64,000 nt of DNA, from contig CM051456.1 in assembly GCA_028274465.1 (NCBI GenBank), forward strand, positions 11,683,745 to 11,747,744. Reading direction: 5' to 3'. Origin of the DNA: Plantago ovata. Its lineage: Eukaryota; Streptophyta; Magnoliopsida; Lamiales; Plantaginaceae. The translations under genes and the position numbers were made by a program. Positions 36,126 through 46,059 of this stretch are shown here, piece after piece (position 1 is the first letter of the stretch; every line of letters begins with the position of its first letter). The notes below the pieces were generated by a model. The model had not been told where the DNA came from, did no database searches, and worked only from the letters and a program-made list of their open reading frames with translations.

Positions 36126-37711
36126 TGTTATGAACGGTGATTACACTAGCTAGTTATAGAAAGCTACAGATAGAATTGATTGTATTATTTAAGATGAATG
36201 TAAGGGTGTTTTTGTATTGAGTCAAAGTTTAGATTTAACTAGGGGTACGAATTCGTTACAGATCGTGAATAACAAAGATCTCACTAAGTCACCATAGTCC
36301 TATATGAATCACAATAGATCTTTTGTAGGTGCAACGTCCTCTTCCCGGTACTTCTTTATGACTTCTTTTGTACCTGAGAATGACAAATGCACGTGTGGAG
36401 TTGTGATTATGCCGGTTTTACTAAGGTCAAACTGGTTAGAGACTTCAGTGAAAGAAGGTTGATAGACTTCCTTGTGTAGGTGTAATTAGTGAGAGTAGTT
36501 AATACTTGATACCTTGATTTTGGGGATTGGTGCCCTTTATTTGGTATTGGTCATTCTTGAGTTGGTCCAATCCTAGACTAACATCTGTCGTCTTCTCCTT
36601 CTTCCACGTGTACGAAGTAGGCCCGATGTTGACCTTCATGGGCTTGGCCCAGGAATCTTCTCGAATCTACTAGGTCTTCCCAACCTTCCGGCTCTTAGTC
36701 CGTCCTCAGCTCAAATCTTCCTGACCTCCTTTTTAGTTCCTGAGCTAAGTCACAATACGAAAGAACTAGTGTTAAATACATCAAGTAATCAATGTGTAAA
36801 TATCGTACCTGAGCTTTCTAGCGTATGTCATTCTTCCTAATCTCCTTCTTCTACGTACCTTCCCGTAAGTCCGCTCCTGGAACAACTCAACAAAAAGTTA
36901 AAGTAATTAAGGTAAGGAATAAACGAGGTAATGAACGTCTAACTTGATTTTAGTGAAAACCAAGAAACCATCTGCATCTCGTAGTGTCCTAAGCTCTTTA
37001 AGTGATTAAGTGAAAACATCCTGATCTCCCAAATGCCTTATAATAATAATTTGGGAGCTTCTCATATTTTCCCGAGTTGGGACGTACAGATCGAGGTTCG
37101 TACGCACGGAGGCAGGGAGAACTTCATGATACTTAGATCGTGACCACATTTCTTAGTTCGTTGTGATTCGTGATATACGGATTATACATATTTCAATATC
37201 AATAATGATATTCCCAAATGAATTACAATCAGCTTTTATACTTCTCAGCTGAAGAACATAGGCTACCGTTGTCGTCGATTAAGAGACACACATCTAAATC
37301 TACGCAACCCACCTAAACTCAAAGTCACGCTCCAACGTATGAATTAGCACGACTCACGCTCTTTACTTAAACTTGCTAAGTCGGTGTTTGCAACAGCTTA
37401 ACTTATCCAGCTTATCACTTATTTTAAGCAGAAACAACTTTTTAAGTGTTTGCAACAGCTTATAAGCTGTCATATTCTCTTAAATTAAGGTGGATTTTAG
37501 TTTTTTTTTTTTTTTTTTCCAAAAAGTTATGTTTGCAAACACTAATCCTACGACTTATTTAACTTTTAAGTAGGTTTTTTACAAACACCCATCAAATTTC
37601 TCTAATAAACCAACTTTACCAACTTCTCCTTAAATTAAGCCACTTATTTCAATTAGAAGCTATGGCAAACACCCCCTAAAAATGCTGAAAAATGAATTTT
37701 TGTTCCTAACA
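36126..37711. mobile_element. Nested insertion with TG...CA ends (solo LTR or short LTR element)
   Basis: This 1,586-bp segment begins 'tgttatgaac' and ends 'gttcctaaca'; the terminal 'tgtta/taaca' pair is the hallmark of an LTR. The flanking 5-mers 'gccca' (36121-36125) and 'accca' (37712-37716) form a near-perfect target duplication, and copia coding sequence resumes on both sides. No coding domain is seen inside, which suits a solo LTR of about 1.3 kb plus the MITE it carries. The superfamily cannot be named. Confidence 0.65.
37381..37680. mobile_element. MITE inside the nested LTR-like element
   Basis: The ends 'ggtgtttgcaacagctt' (left) and 'aagctatggcaaacacccccta' (right, complementary, shown in part) form an imperfect inverted repeat. 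Subterminal 'gtgtttgcaacagcttataag' and 'aaacactaatccta' motifs continue the pairing. Such 'gggtgtttg' termini are common in plant hAT-type MITEs. Exact ends and target duplication are uncertain. It is the youngest layer of the three-level nest. Confidence 0.6.
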
Positions 37712-37842
37712 ACCCAACTTGCTAACCAAGCCTATCTGCCCCAAGTGCCTTGGTGAAAATGTCAGCTACCTGATGTTTTGTGGGAATACGTGAGGCGGTA
37801 GACGACAAAAAGATGAATAAGGACTCAACGGAGTGCGAATTG

Positions 37843-38398
37843 CATTTTTGGTCCCTTAATTAGGGGTTCCTCATGCATTTGATCCCTTTTTTTTTTTTTT
37901 GCACTTTTAGTCCTTTATACGCAAAATACATCAAATTATATGAAACCGTATACGCATTTTTTGTCCCATAAGTTTAATTTATTACCAATTTGCCTTACCC
38001 CCACAGTACTTTATAAAAATTAAATTTTGGTCCTAAAATTGAAAATGGTTTACACAAGTGTAACATATCATTGCGAAGGTCGTCTCACAAACGACGCGAT
38101 GATATAACCATCTCCTAAAATCAACTACGGATGACCAAGTTATGAAGTTCGAAAAAAAACCCGACAAAGTACAAGTTGTTGAACTCAATTTTAATTTATT
38201 TATTTATTTTTGTGTGAAATTGTTATTATTTGATTAATCTTAGGGACTTTACTGGTTTTTTTCAAAAATAAAAGGACTTAGGTTTGTAAACATTGTATGA
38301 AATACGTATAAAATATGGTTCATCATATGACTAAAAGTGCAAATATAAAAAAGTAGGTACCAAATCCATGAGGGACCACTAATTAAGAGAACAAACTC
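37843..38398. mobile_element. MITE or small DNA element, about 555 bp, with inverted ends of about 60 bp
   Basis: Left 'ttttggtcccttaattag' through 'gcacttttagtc' pairs with right 'gactaaaagtgc' through 'ctaattaagagaacaaac'; the match runs about 60 bases with 'tcctcatg.atttg.tcc' in common. The interior is non-coding. It lies immediately next to the copia RNase H remnant. The target duplication is not identified. Confidence 0.65.
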
Positions 38399-38880
38399 TG
38401 GGTAGTTGAAGTTGTTCATTATCATCGTCGTCGAGTTTTAAAGGCGTGGGGGTGTTGAGTCATCATCGCAATTCTTGTTCCAAAAAGAAACAAGTCATTT
38501 CTCATGAAACAATTATTCACGTGGACACGAAAAAATAAGATGATGACGTTATCCTAATTGATGATAATATTGACGAGTGCCAAAAGCGGGTCCATAACTT
38601 TTTAGCACCCTATTAGAACTTCTAATAACATATTAAGGCTTCATAAAATCAACAATATCAGAAAAGGCTATGTTAGAACATTACAATTACATATTAAGAC
38701 ATTTTGAGTTCACCAAATTCAACTTTTGAAATTTAATTTTACAAACCAAACAACTCTTAACTAAAACAAAGAAAAAACTACATAGGATACTAAAAAAAAT
38801 CTAAAAATGATTTAACAAATCTAAAAACTCATTAAAAATAAATACTAATGAAAATGAAAAAAAAATGAAAAACAAAAAAA

Positions 38881-39115
38881 CTAGAGCTTCAGCTCCACCA
38901 TTAATGGCGGAGCTTCCGCCATGAAGATCCGCCTGCTAATGGCTGAGCTCTGCTCCGCTAGATCTGAACGGAGCAGAAGATCCACCAAATCAAGGCGGAG
39001 CAGAAGTTCCGCCATTATGCTCCACCTGTAATTGGCGGAGTTGTTGCTCCGCCACCGGAAAATTTGGTGGAGCTCAACTCCGCCACTAATGAGGGAGCTG
39101 AAGCTCCACCAATGC
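38881..39115. repeat. Array of short palindromic GGCGGAGC/GCTCCGCC units
   Basis: At least ten copies of 'ggcggagc', 'gctccgcc' or one-base variants ('ggtggagc', 'gctccacc') alternate in both orientations at 10-30-base spacing, in a GC-rich island within very AT-rich DNA. Many adjacent copies can pair as hairpins. Frames across it (Ser/Ala/Leu/Arg-rich) are repetitive artefacts. Confidence 0.7.
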
Positions 39116-39789
39116 ATTGTAATACACTTTTAGAAGCCTTTGCACTTTGTAGATTAGAGAATCAGGTAATGGCTGAGTGAATAGGAATATCATAGTTGTT
39201 GCAAACCACTGTATATGAATGTTTTTTTTATTCTCTAGCTTAATAAGACTGAAGATCTTAGTAGATTTCCACTTTTGAACTAATAATGCATCAGAATAGT
39301 GGTGTAGTTCTGTCACTACAAAATCGAGCCAAAGAGCTAGTATTTCCAGGACATTCGACTATCAATACCAAGATCATTACTTGATCACACACACAAAACT
39401 CAAGATAACTCACATGGATCTAATAACACGCTAACATATAATATCAAAAAGTCCGCATGAATTGAGCTAAAAGGAGTAGCCACAACAAAATTCAATTCAC
39501 ATTCACATGGCTTTCACTTAAAATGACAGTATAGTGGAGTCAAGTTTGGATCCTCATCAACTTAAAAGATCACCAAGAAAGAGCTTTCACTGTACATTAC
39601 AAGGTTAGCATCATCAACTCCAACACAAGCACATATGTGTAAGAAAGCATACAATACTCTATGAGTAACCACACTGTCCATTCCATTAAATTTCAAAGCT
39701 AACAAATTCATTAAAACAGAAAGTCATAAAACTACAAAGAGCCAGCAATTCAATAATGAAATACACTAAAAGAACAACATTAATTATAA

Positions 39790-40266
39790 TTATGAAGCTA
39801 AGTCACCTCCACTCTCCTGCCACAAATTGATGATATCAGTAGCATGATTAAGCAAAATAACCATCTGTTTCTGAGAAACCCATGGCTTACTCTCCAGCAT
39901 CACTTTCAGCTCTTCCCAAGCATCTTTTCTTGGCCAGAAATAGTACGGACTCACTGGAACAGTGCCAAACCCTCCAGGTATCACTTGGTCTATAGCAATT
40001 CCCAAATTCTTGTCCATCCAGATGAATTTGAGCACCAGTCTTGGCCTCTCCATTGGTTTGACTACAACATCCAGTTTCCGCTTTGGTTCATTTGTGTCCC
40101 CAATTGATGTTTCTTGGGTTAGTGAAGCTGCAAAAGCAGAGATTTTGATGGGTTTGCTGATATTTGGCTTGAGGGATGGTAAAGATTGAGTTTTTAGGCG
40201 GGGGGTTTGGGGAATTGAGGGATTGTTACATGGTTGTTGGATTGTGAGTGATGATGATAGCATCAT
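39790..40266 (-). CDS. PSRP3: Plastid-specific 30S ribosomal protein 3 (PSRP-3/Ycf65-like), chloroplast precursor
   Basis: 158 aa in one exon. PSRP-3 is a small-subunit protein of chloroplast ribosomes, related to cyanobacterial Ycf65. Residues 1 to about 55 ([15 protein letters not shown]..., rich in Ser/Thr/Pro/Lys) are a transit peptide. The conserved domain runs from about 70 to 155: '[20 protein letters not shown]', '[20 protein letters not shown]', '[17 protein letters not shown]' and '[14 protein letters not shown]'. I chose the ATG at 40266. The in-frame ATG at 40404 would add 46 residues encoded partly by a poly(A)/poly(T) insertion (six or more Phe), which is implausible for a transit peptide. 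The gene is intact but sits amid transposon sequence and has no intron; whether relatives have introns I cannot say with certainty. Confidence 0.88.
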   Translation of the reverse strand: MMLSSSLTIQQPCNNPSIPQTPRLKTQSLPSLKPNISKPIKISAFAASLTQETSIGDTNEPKRKLDVVVKPMERPRLVLKFIWMDKNLGIAIDQVIPGGFGTVPVSPYYFWPRKDAWEELKVMLESKPWVSQKQMVILLNHATDIINLWQESGGDLAS

Positions 40267-40316
40267 CTTTGTTGGTGTTTGATTTTCCGGAGAGAACAAG
40301 TGAAGTGAGGATATTG

Positions 40317-40373
40317 AAGTCTTGAATGATAGATTATCAAAAAAAAAAAAAAAAAGAAAGTCTTGAATGATAG
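40317..40373 (+). mobile_element. Tiny poly(A) insertion flanked by a 16-bp direct repeat
   Basis: The 16-mer 'aagtcttgaatgatag' occurs at 40317-40332 and 40358-40373. Between them are 25 bases: 'attatc', 17 A, 'ga'. This is what an extremely 5'-truncated retroposition would leave, a stub of 3' end, a poly(A) tail and a long target duplication. It lies in the leader of PSRP3, about 50 bases upstream of the chosen ATG. Confidence 0.6.
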
Positions 40374-40764
40374 TGTCACTTGACAGAAACTGCGACTTTG
40401 CCATCGAAAGAGAAAGGATTTACTTATCGTGGCCTCCTGGGTCGTGGCATCTGCAATACAAAGATCCGTGTTAGTACATACACAATTGAATATAAAACAT
40501 GTACAATCAGAGATATAGCAAGGAACGACACTAGACATTCGGGTGGTCACGCCAGTAGGACTCCCAAACATCATGAAGGGCACTCGGCATCCACTCTTTG
40601 GGCGGAACTCCCAAAAGCTAGTTGGCTTTCCAAACCTCAATAAGGGAATCCTCAGTGTACGTTCTGACATATTTGAATGCTAAACCTGACCAAAAATACT
40701 CATATTATCTTCTAACTTTAATTTATCAATGAGTTATTTCTTTCATACTTACACTTTTTTTAAA

Positions 40765-41240
40765 CAATAATTACCTATATTTATCTATATTTCCATTATA
40801 CTTGTACAATTTTCATTATAATAACTAATTACAATACACTATAATTACATATATTTTTCATTATAATTATGCAATTTGCATTATAGTAACAACTACCAAT
40901 ACACTATAATTAACTATATTTATCTTTCTATTTCCATTATACTTATGGAATTTTCATTATAATAAAAACTTGCAATACACTATAATTACCTATATTTATC
41001 TATATTTTCATTATATTTATACAATTTTCATTATAATAACTAATTACAATACACTATAATTACTCATATTTACATTATAATTATACTTATGCAATTTTCA
41101 AATCTAATTAGTATATCCCAAACAAACTACACTAATTGAACAAAACTAACTACGTAGATAATCCCAAACATAATCGAACCAAATTCAAATCCCAAACATA
41201 ATCGAACCCAATTCAAATCCCAAACATAATCGAACTAAAC
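40765..41240. repeat. AT-rich tandem repeats (65-76-bp units, then a 32-bp unit)
   Basis: The word 'caatacactataatta' recurs at about 40831, 40896, 40972 and 41046 inside units containing 'ctatatttatctat' and 'ttttcattataataac'. At 41166-41235 a second array repeats 'cccaaacataatcgaacc' plus 'aattcaaat' about 2.3 times at a 32-base period. This may be internal sequence of the CACTA-type element whose end lies at 42003. Confidence 0.75.
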
Positions 41241-41629
41241 TATAAAATACCCAATTCATACCAAATCTATCAATTCACCAACTAAAACTTGTTCATCCCC
41301 CCTAATTTGAGCTACACAACATGATAGATACTAGTAGAATGCATACAATTCAATGAATTGAAAAAAAAATGAAGAATACTAAAATTTAGACAAGTTAGGG
41401 TTCGAAATATATACCTTTGATTGCGGAAGAAATGGGGAGATAATCACGCAATTGAATAGCTACACTTGTTCCTTGATGGAAGAGTTTCAAAATGACTATA
41501 ATATTGATTGAAATGGTAAAGAAACGAAGAAAATAGGGATGAGAGCTTGGAGCCGCGGTTAATGGCCGTGTGTGTTGTGCGTGTTCTGCCGATGAGGAGC
41601 GGAGAAGATGAAGTTAAAGAGCTCAGCAA

Positions 41630-42003
41630 CGGATGGTTATCCGTCGCTAATATAGCGATCGGTCGCTACACTAGCGACGGATAACCATCCGTCGCTACAT
41701 TATTTTTTTTTTTTTTAATATATATTAGCGACGGATGGAGTCATCCGTTGCTAACTCATTGACCGGCCAAAAAAAAGAAAAAACCTTGAATCTTTGCGAC
41801 GGATTGACCCATCCGTCACTGTTTAGCAACGGATTGACCCATCCGTCGCTATTTAGCGACGGATAATCCATCCGTTGCTAAATTCGGGTCCTTTCCGTCG
41901 CTAAATGCTCCCATCGGTCGCTAAAAGACCGATCGGTCGCTAATTTCAGAACCGATCGATCGGTTGCTAAAAGTGGTTGCTATTTAGCTGTTTTCTTGTA
42001 GTG
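41630..42003. mobile_element. Terminal region of a CACTA (En/Spm-type) element
   Basis: The sequence ends 'ttttcttgtagtg' at 42003, the complement of 'cactacaagaaaa', the standard CACTA terminus. It is preceded by about 12 subterminal copies of 'agcgacggat' and 'atccgtcgct' in both orientations, with 'gaccgatcggtcgct' variants. This is the transposase-binding array typical of these elements. The partner terminus is not certain; the nearest 'cactacaa' in the right orientation is at 39313. No transposase coding sequence was seen. Confidence 0.75.
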
Positions 42004-42062
42004 AATAATGTTTTTTAATTAATTATTTTTTTAAATATTTTTGTGTTTTTGTATATTTTTAT

Positions 42063-42983
42063 GGGTAAATATCATATGGTACCCCTCTTGGGACACCACT
42101 TTGCATATACAACCCTCTTAGTCCCAGAATTACATCCAGGTCCATGAGCCCATTTTTTTGTTGACCAAGGAATAAGTCACTATTCATTGCTTGATAACCA
42201 AACACAGCCTTAACTCCTTTTCATTTCTCTTTTATTTTTCTATTTCGTTTTTTTTTCTTTTGTTCGTCTTCTTCTTCATCTCCATTCTTCTTCCCCAATA
42301 TCCGGTACCAGAATAATTCCGGTACCGGAATAATTCTGCAACAGCTCCGGCGTCGGAGTTGTTCAACAACCCTAAATCAGAGTTGTAACAGCTCCGATTT
42401 GGAGTGTTTAACATCTCCAAAACGGAGTCGTTACAGCTCCGATATGGGGTTGTAAGGTTCCAAATCGGAGCTGTAAATGGCTCCGAAACAGCCCCAAATT
42501 GGAGCCGTTACAACTCCGATCTGGGGCTGTAAGGCTTCAAATCGGAGCCGTAAATAGCTCCAATTTGGGGCTGTTTAAACAGGGGCTGTTTAAGCAGCCT
42601 CAAATCGGAGGTATTTACGGCTCCGATCTGGAGCTGTAACAGCTCCGATCACAGCTCCAGATCGGAGCTGTTACTGTTTTTTTCTTTCTTTTTTTTTTTT
42701 AGTTTTTAATAATTTAGAACTTATCTATTACATTTAACACCTAAAAATTCAAATTAATTTACATCAAGGTCCACAACTGCTTAAGTTGTTTGGTCAACTA
42801 AAAAATCCAATAATTGACCAAGGGCAAAATAGTACTTTCAATGAATTAGTTCGCGAAAAGTTAAGGTCGTGGATCTAGATGTAATTAATTTCATCTAGTA
42901 AGGGTAGTGGATGCAATCATCGGACTAAAAGGGGGCTAGATGTAATTAAAAACATTAAGAGGGGTATCATATGCAATTGACCC
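42063..42983. mobile_element. MULE-like non-autonomous element, 921 bp, with 9-bp target duplication
   Basis: Ends: left 'gggtaaatatcatatggtac', then 'ccctctt'; right (complement) 'gggtcaattgcatatgatac', then 'ccctctt', so inverted repeats of about 27 bases with few mismatches and weaker pairing further in. The exact 9-mer 'tatttttat' flanks both sides (42054-42062 and 42984-42992), the length expected for Mutator-like elements, though it is low-complexity. The centre (about 42330-42680) is an array of palindromes built from 'ggagctgt(t)acagctcc' and 'atcggag/ctccgat'. No transposase. Confidence 0.7.
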
Positions 42984-42999
42984 TATTTTTATTTTTATT

Positions 43000-44360
43000 T
43001 TTAAAAGTTCATAAACTTAAGGACATGTTTGGTTTGAAAACCAAAATTTTAAATTTTGGGTTTGGTTAACTCAAAAACTAGATTTTGTCCTGCATTTGTT
43101 CCCGAGGCAAAACGTCTTTCCAACAATCGAAGAAATAACGCATCATCAATAGCTTCAACACTGGCCAAAGTTGATCTGAAAAATGTGGATGAAATTTTGC
43201 ACAACCTTGATCCTAAAAATGTGGATGGGCCCAACGAAGATTTGACATACAAGAAAGCTCCAAGGCCCAAAGAGGAGAACGCAATAGGGGGGGGGGGGGA
43301 AGGAGGACATTACGAAGCATCACGAATAAGGATATTTCGTTTTCCAATCAACGATAAATGTTATATTTGTTGGATATCTGTAACCATATAGCACTCCATA
43401 GATTTTTTGTTGGTATATTCGGTCCGTTTACTGAAAATCCTAATGGGATGGTGACCTTAATGGAAAGAAGGCTTGTTAATTCACATAACTTTCATGTGTA
43501 AATGAAGAAATACATGAATTCACAGAAAATCCACCCATTGATTACTAGGGAAACACTATTTCCTGCCGCAAATGTCATCAGTTCTTTGGATATCAAATCG
43601 TTGCATTAGAAATTATTAATAGTAATCAAAAAAAATTCATCGGCGTTGGAAATTTTGATATAAAAAGTTGGACTTTGTTTTTACGACAAGGTTCGAGCAG
43701 TACAATCATTGATATTCTGAAGATGAGCAAGGTTACACCTACACCCCGAGTTAGCTTTATACAAAATCAATCATATTGCATGATCGTTTAGGAAATGTTT
43801 TAAATTGATCCATAATTTGTAGTTTTGCATGTTAGAATCCTAGTAAGCGTGAAAACTCCCTAATTCAAAAGCCATAATTGACGAGCCAATTCATATGAAT
43901 TGTGAATTTCAAAGTTACTGCGACGTCGTTCGCTTATTTTTGCTCCAAGTGAAGCCCTCACGACGACACATGTTTTAATTACAGCCCTTAAGCTCCAACA
44001 TATCTTTGATCCAACGGTTCCAGCTTCCCTCGCATTTTCCAGTCCAGATTCATCCCAATAATTTCAATTAAGTTAAAATTTATTAAGTTCAGTTCAGTTT
44101 AAATTTATCAAGTTTAGTTGAATTTAGCTCATATTTATTAAGTTAAATTCATTTTAGTTCAGTTCAAATAAGTTTAGAGTTTTTCAATTGGATCAAACAT
44201 AGTTTCGATTAATTTTCCTTTTAGGTATGCACAAGGTAGAAAAGTTGTATACATTATTACACCTAAAACTTTTAAAACTAAATATTCTAATGTTACGTTG
44301 CTTTCCTATAACTTTTCAATACTCTTCAGCAAGAGGATGTAGTAGAAAAGAAAAAAATTG
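43000..44360. other. No gene recognised
   Basis: A 111-codon frame at 43056-43391 (+) includes 'SIASTLAKVDLKNVDEILHN' and a poly-G run encoding glycines; I recognise no family, and no promoter or splice partners were found. It could be an exon relic. The region 44030-44210 repeats 'agttcagttcaaattta'-like words and is otherwise simple AT-rich DNA. Confidence 0.4.
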
Positions 44361-44614
44361 CTTCCCTCCAGAAATTTTAAAGAATCCCATTTAATTTTGT
44401 TGAATTTTTCGATGTCCGATTTGACATCGAATTAATCATAATTCATTGTGAAAAAAATAATTTTAAAAATTATATTGTGAAAGTATACTTCTTATATTTC
44501 TATAATATAACTTTTAAATTTTTTTTTATTATGAATTATAATTAATTTAAGGTCAAATCGGACGTTAAGAAATCCACAAAAATAAATGGGGGTCTTCAAA
44601 GTTTCTAGAGGAAG
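44361..44614. mobile_element. Fold-back MITE, about 254 bp
   Basis: Almost the whole segment is one imperfect hairpin. Left 'cttccctccagaaatttt' ... 'cccattta' ... 'gtccgatttgac' ... 'ttcattgtgaaaaa' pairs with right 'aattata...' through 'gtcaaatcggac' ... 'taaatggg' ... 'tctagaggaag'. Such full-length palindromes are typical of Stowaway/fold-back MITEs. The flanks 'attg' and 'atta' leave the target duplication unclear. Confidence 0.75.
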
Positions 44615-45722
44615 ATTATTGCTCCCAATCCCAATTCCCAAATTATGTCACTTTATTGCTCAAAAAAACAATCTAAAAAACCCATAAATATTAGACCCAA
44701 ATTAATTGCTCTCATCCCTTTTTTTTTTTTTTTTTTTTTTTTACAATTCTAACCCCCTCATCTTAATTGACTTAATTTAAATTAAACAATTCCTTAAATA
44801 TTTTTGCATTTTTTTGGAAAACAAATTAATTTATCATCAACTTATAACTGAAATATTACATTTCCATCATTATCATTGACACTTTAATTTTACCATCTTC
44901 TGGTACCAAAATATAATTGTTATACCATTTGCTGGTTCCAACAAATAAATTTTATGAATAAATGGTACACTAATTTTATTATGTACCAGTTGATGATTGA
45001 TGGTACAACACTTGAGTGATATTCTAATACTATAAATGTGATACCAACAAATGGTCAAATTATTTTTATTTTTATATCAATTGATGGTACATCAATTGAA
45101 ATCATTTGGCCGGGGGTTTGGAAAAAGGTGAGCAATGGCCTGGGGTGGGTGAAGATGAGAGTTTTTTTATTGATTATTTTAACAATAATATATAAAATAA
45201 ATAAATAACTTAGCATGATTTTAGAAAACGTTACAATTATTCAAAACTTTAATAATATATTAATTTAGCAGGGGTTGATAGTTATTTATCATCATAATAT
45301 GGAGTTAAAATTTTACCCAAACATGAACAATTACATATGAACCATTGACTAAATTTAACTAGTGCCAACTTTTAACCCTAAATAGTTAACTCATTTTTGG
45401 GACCAAAAAATTATAATGCGATTCAAAAGACATTTTAAAATTTTTTGTTGAAGGAATTTCAATTTTAAAATGTGAGGGGGTAGAAAAGTTAAGTTACAAA
45501 TGGTAGATGCATTCATGGGCGTAAGTTACAGATTTTGAGATTTAGGTGACTGACGTGGTGGGAGGACATCAGAAATGATTGATTTTGCCGAGTCGTCATT
45601 ATGGTACTTTTCATTTATTAATTATACCTTCATCGTCTTTCACATAATGTAACAATTTGAGTCTTTAATTAAGATAATATGGGAATTGCAAAGAGTGTGA
45701 AGTTCACTTTTAGTTTCATCTT
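44615..45722. other. AT-rich intergenic, no gene
   Basis: A 24-base poly(T) run lies at about 44719-44742. At 44880-45110 'ggtaccaa', 'tggtacaa' and 'gatggtacat' words recur ('accatttgctgg', 'accagttgatga', 'caattgatgg'), a small dispersed repeat of unknown origin. There is no coding signal. Confidence 0.45.
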
Positions 45723-46059
45723 TTCACGACAAACATGTTTTTTTTTTAAATGATAATTTTTTTATTATTACTAATGCTGAAAGAGCATAAGAAATGCTCG
45801 AAACAACAATTACAATTGAAATACACGGAACATGCTCCGGCTCATAACCCATGTACCTCCACACCCCATGATACAAACTCACCAGGCAGCTTAACTCGAA
45901 CGTAACCCCATCCCAAACATTACAAAGCAATAATAATTACAATATAATCAAATACATATATCCAAACCCACGTCCAAACTAAGACAACACAGGTCTGCCA
46001 GGTAGTATCAAATATACCACCCCATAATATATATCCTCCAGTTCACGACAAACATGTTT
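45723..46059 (-). mobile_element. 5'-truncated LINE-type insertion with 18-bp target duplication
   Basis: The 18-mer 'ttcacgacaaacatgttt' occurs exactly at 45723-45740 and 46042-46059. The 301 bases between begin with T-rich sequence (complement of a poly(A) tail), so the insert reads on the minus strand and is cut short at its 5' end. It has no coding domain. The family is unknown. The left copy runs straight into the T-run, so its inner edge could be a few bases off. Confidence 0.75.

Larger units (their letters stand above)
35940..37800 (-). mobile_element. 3' end of a Ty1/copia retrotransposon, interrupted
   Basis: On the minus strand, 37790-37735 encodes 'IPTKHQVADIFTKALG', the terminal motif of copia RNase H. 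The stop-proximal codons and polypurine tract ('ttgagggggagt' twice) appear only at 36125-36085, beyond a 1.6-kb insertion. The sequence below 36085 ('tattggagtatattg...' on the minus strand) is probably the start of the 3' LTR, fading out near 35940. The rest of gag-pol is absent from the window. The frame around the insertion is also off by one. This is a dead element. Confidence 0.7.

Noticed and set aside
40267..40404. Longer PSRP-3 start at 40404
   Set aside because: The extra 46 residues include a poly-Phe run made by the poly(A)/poly(T) insertion, and the segment after 40266 already looks like a complete transit peptide.
43056..43391. 111-codon frame as a gene
   Set aside because: There is no recognisable domain, part is a poly-G tract, and no neighbouring exons were found. 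It is left as unexplained sequence.
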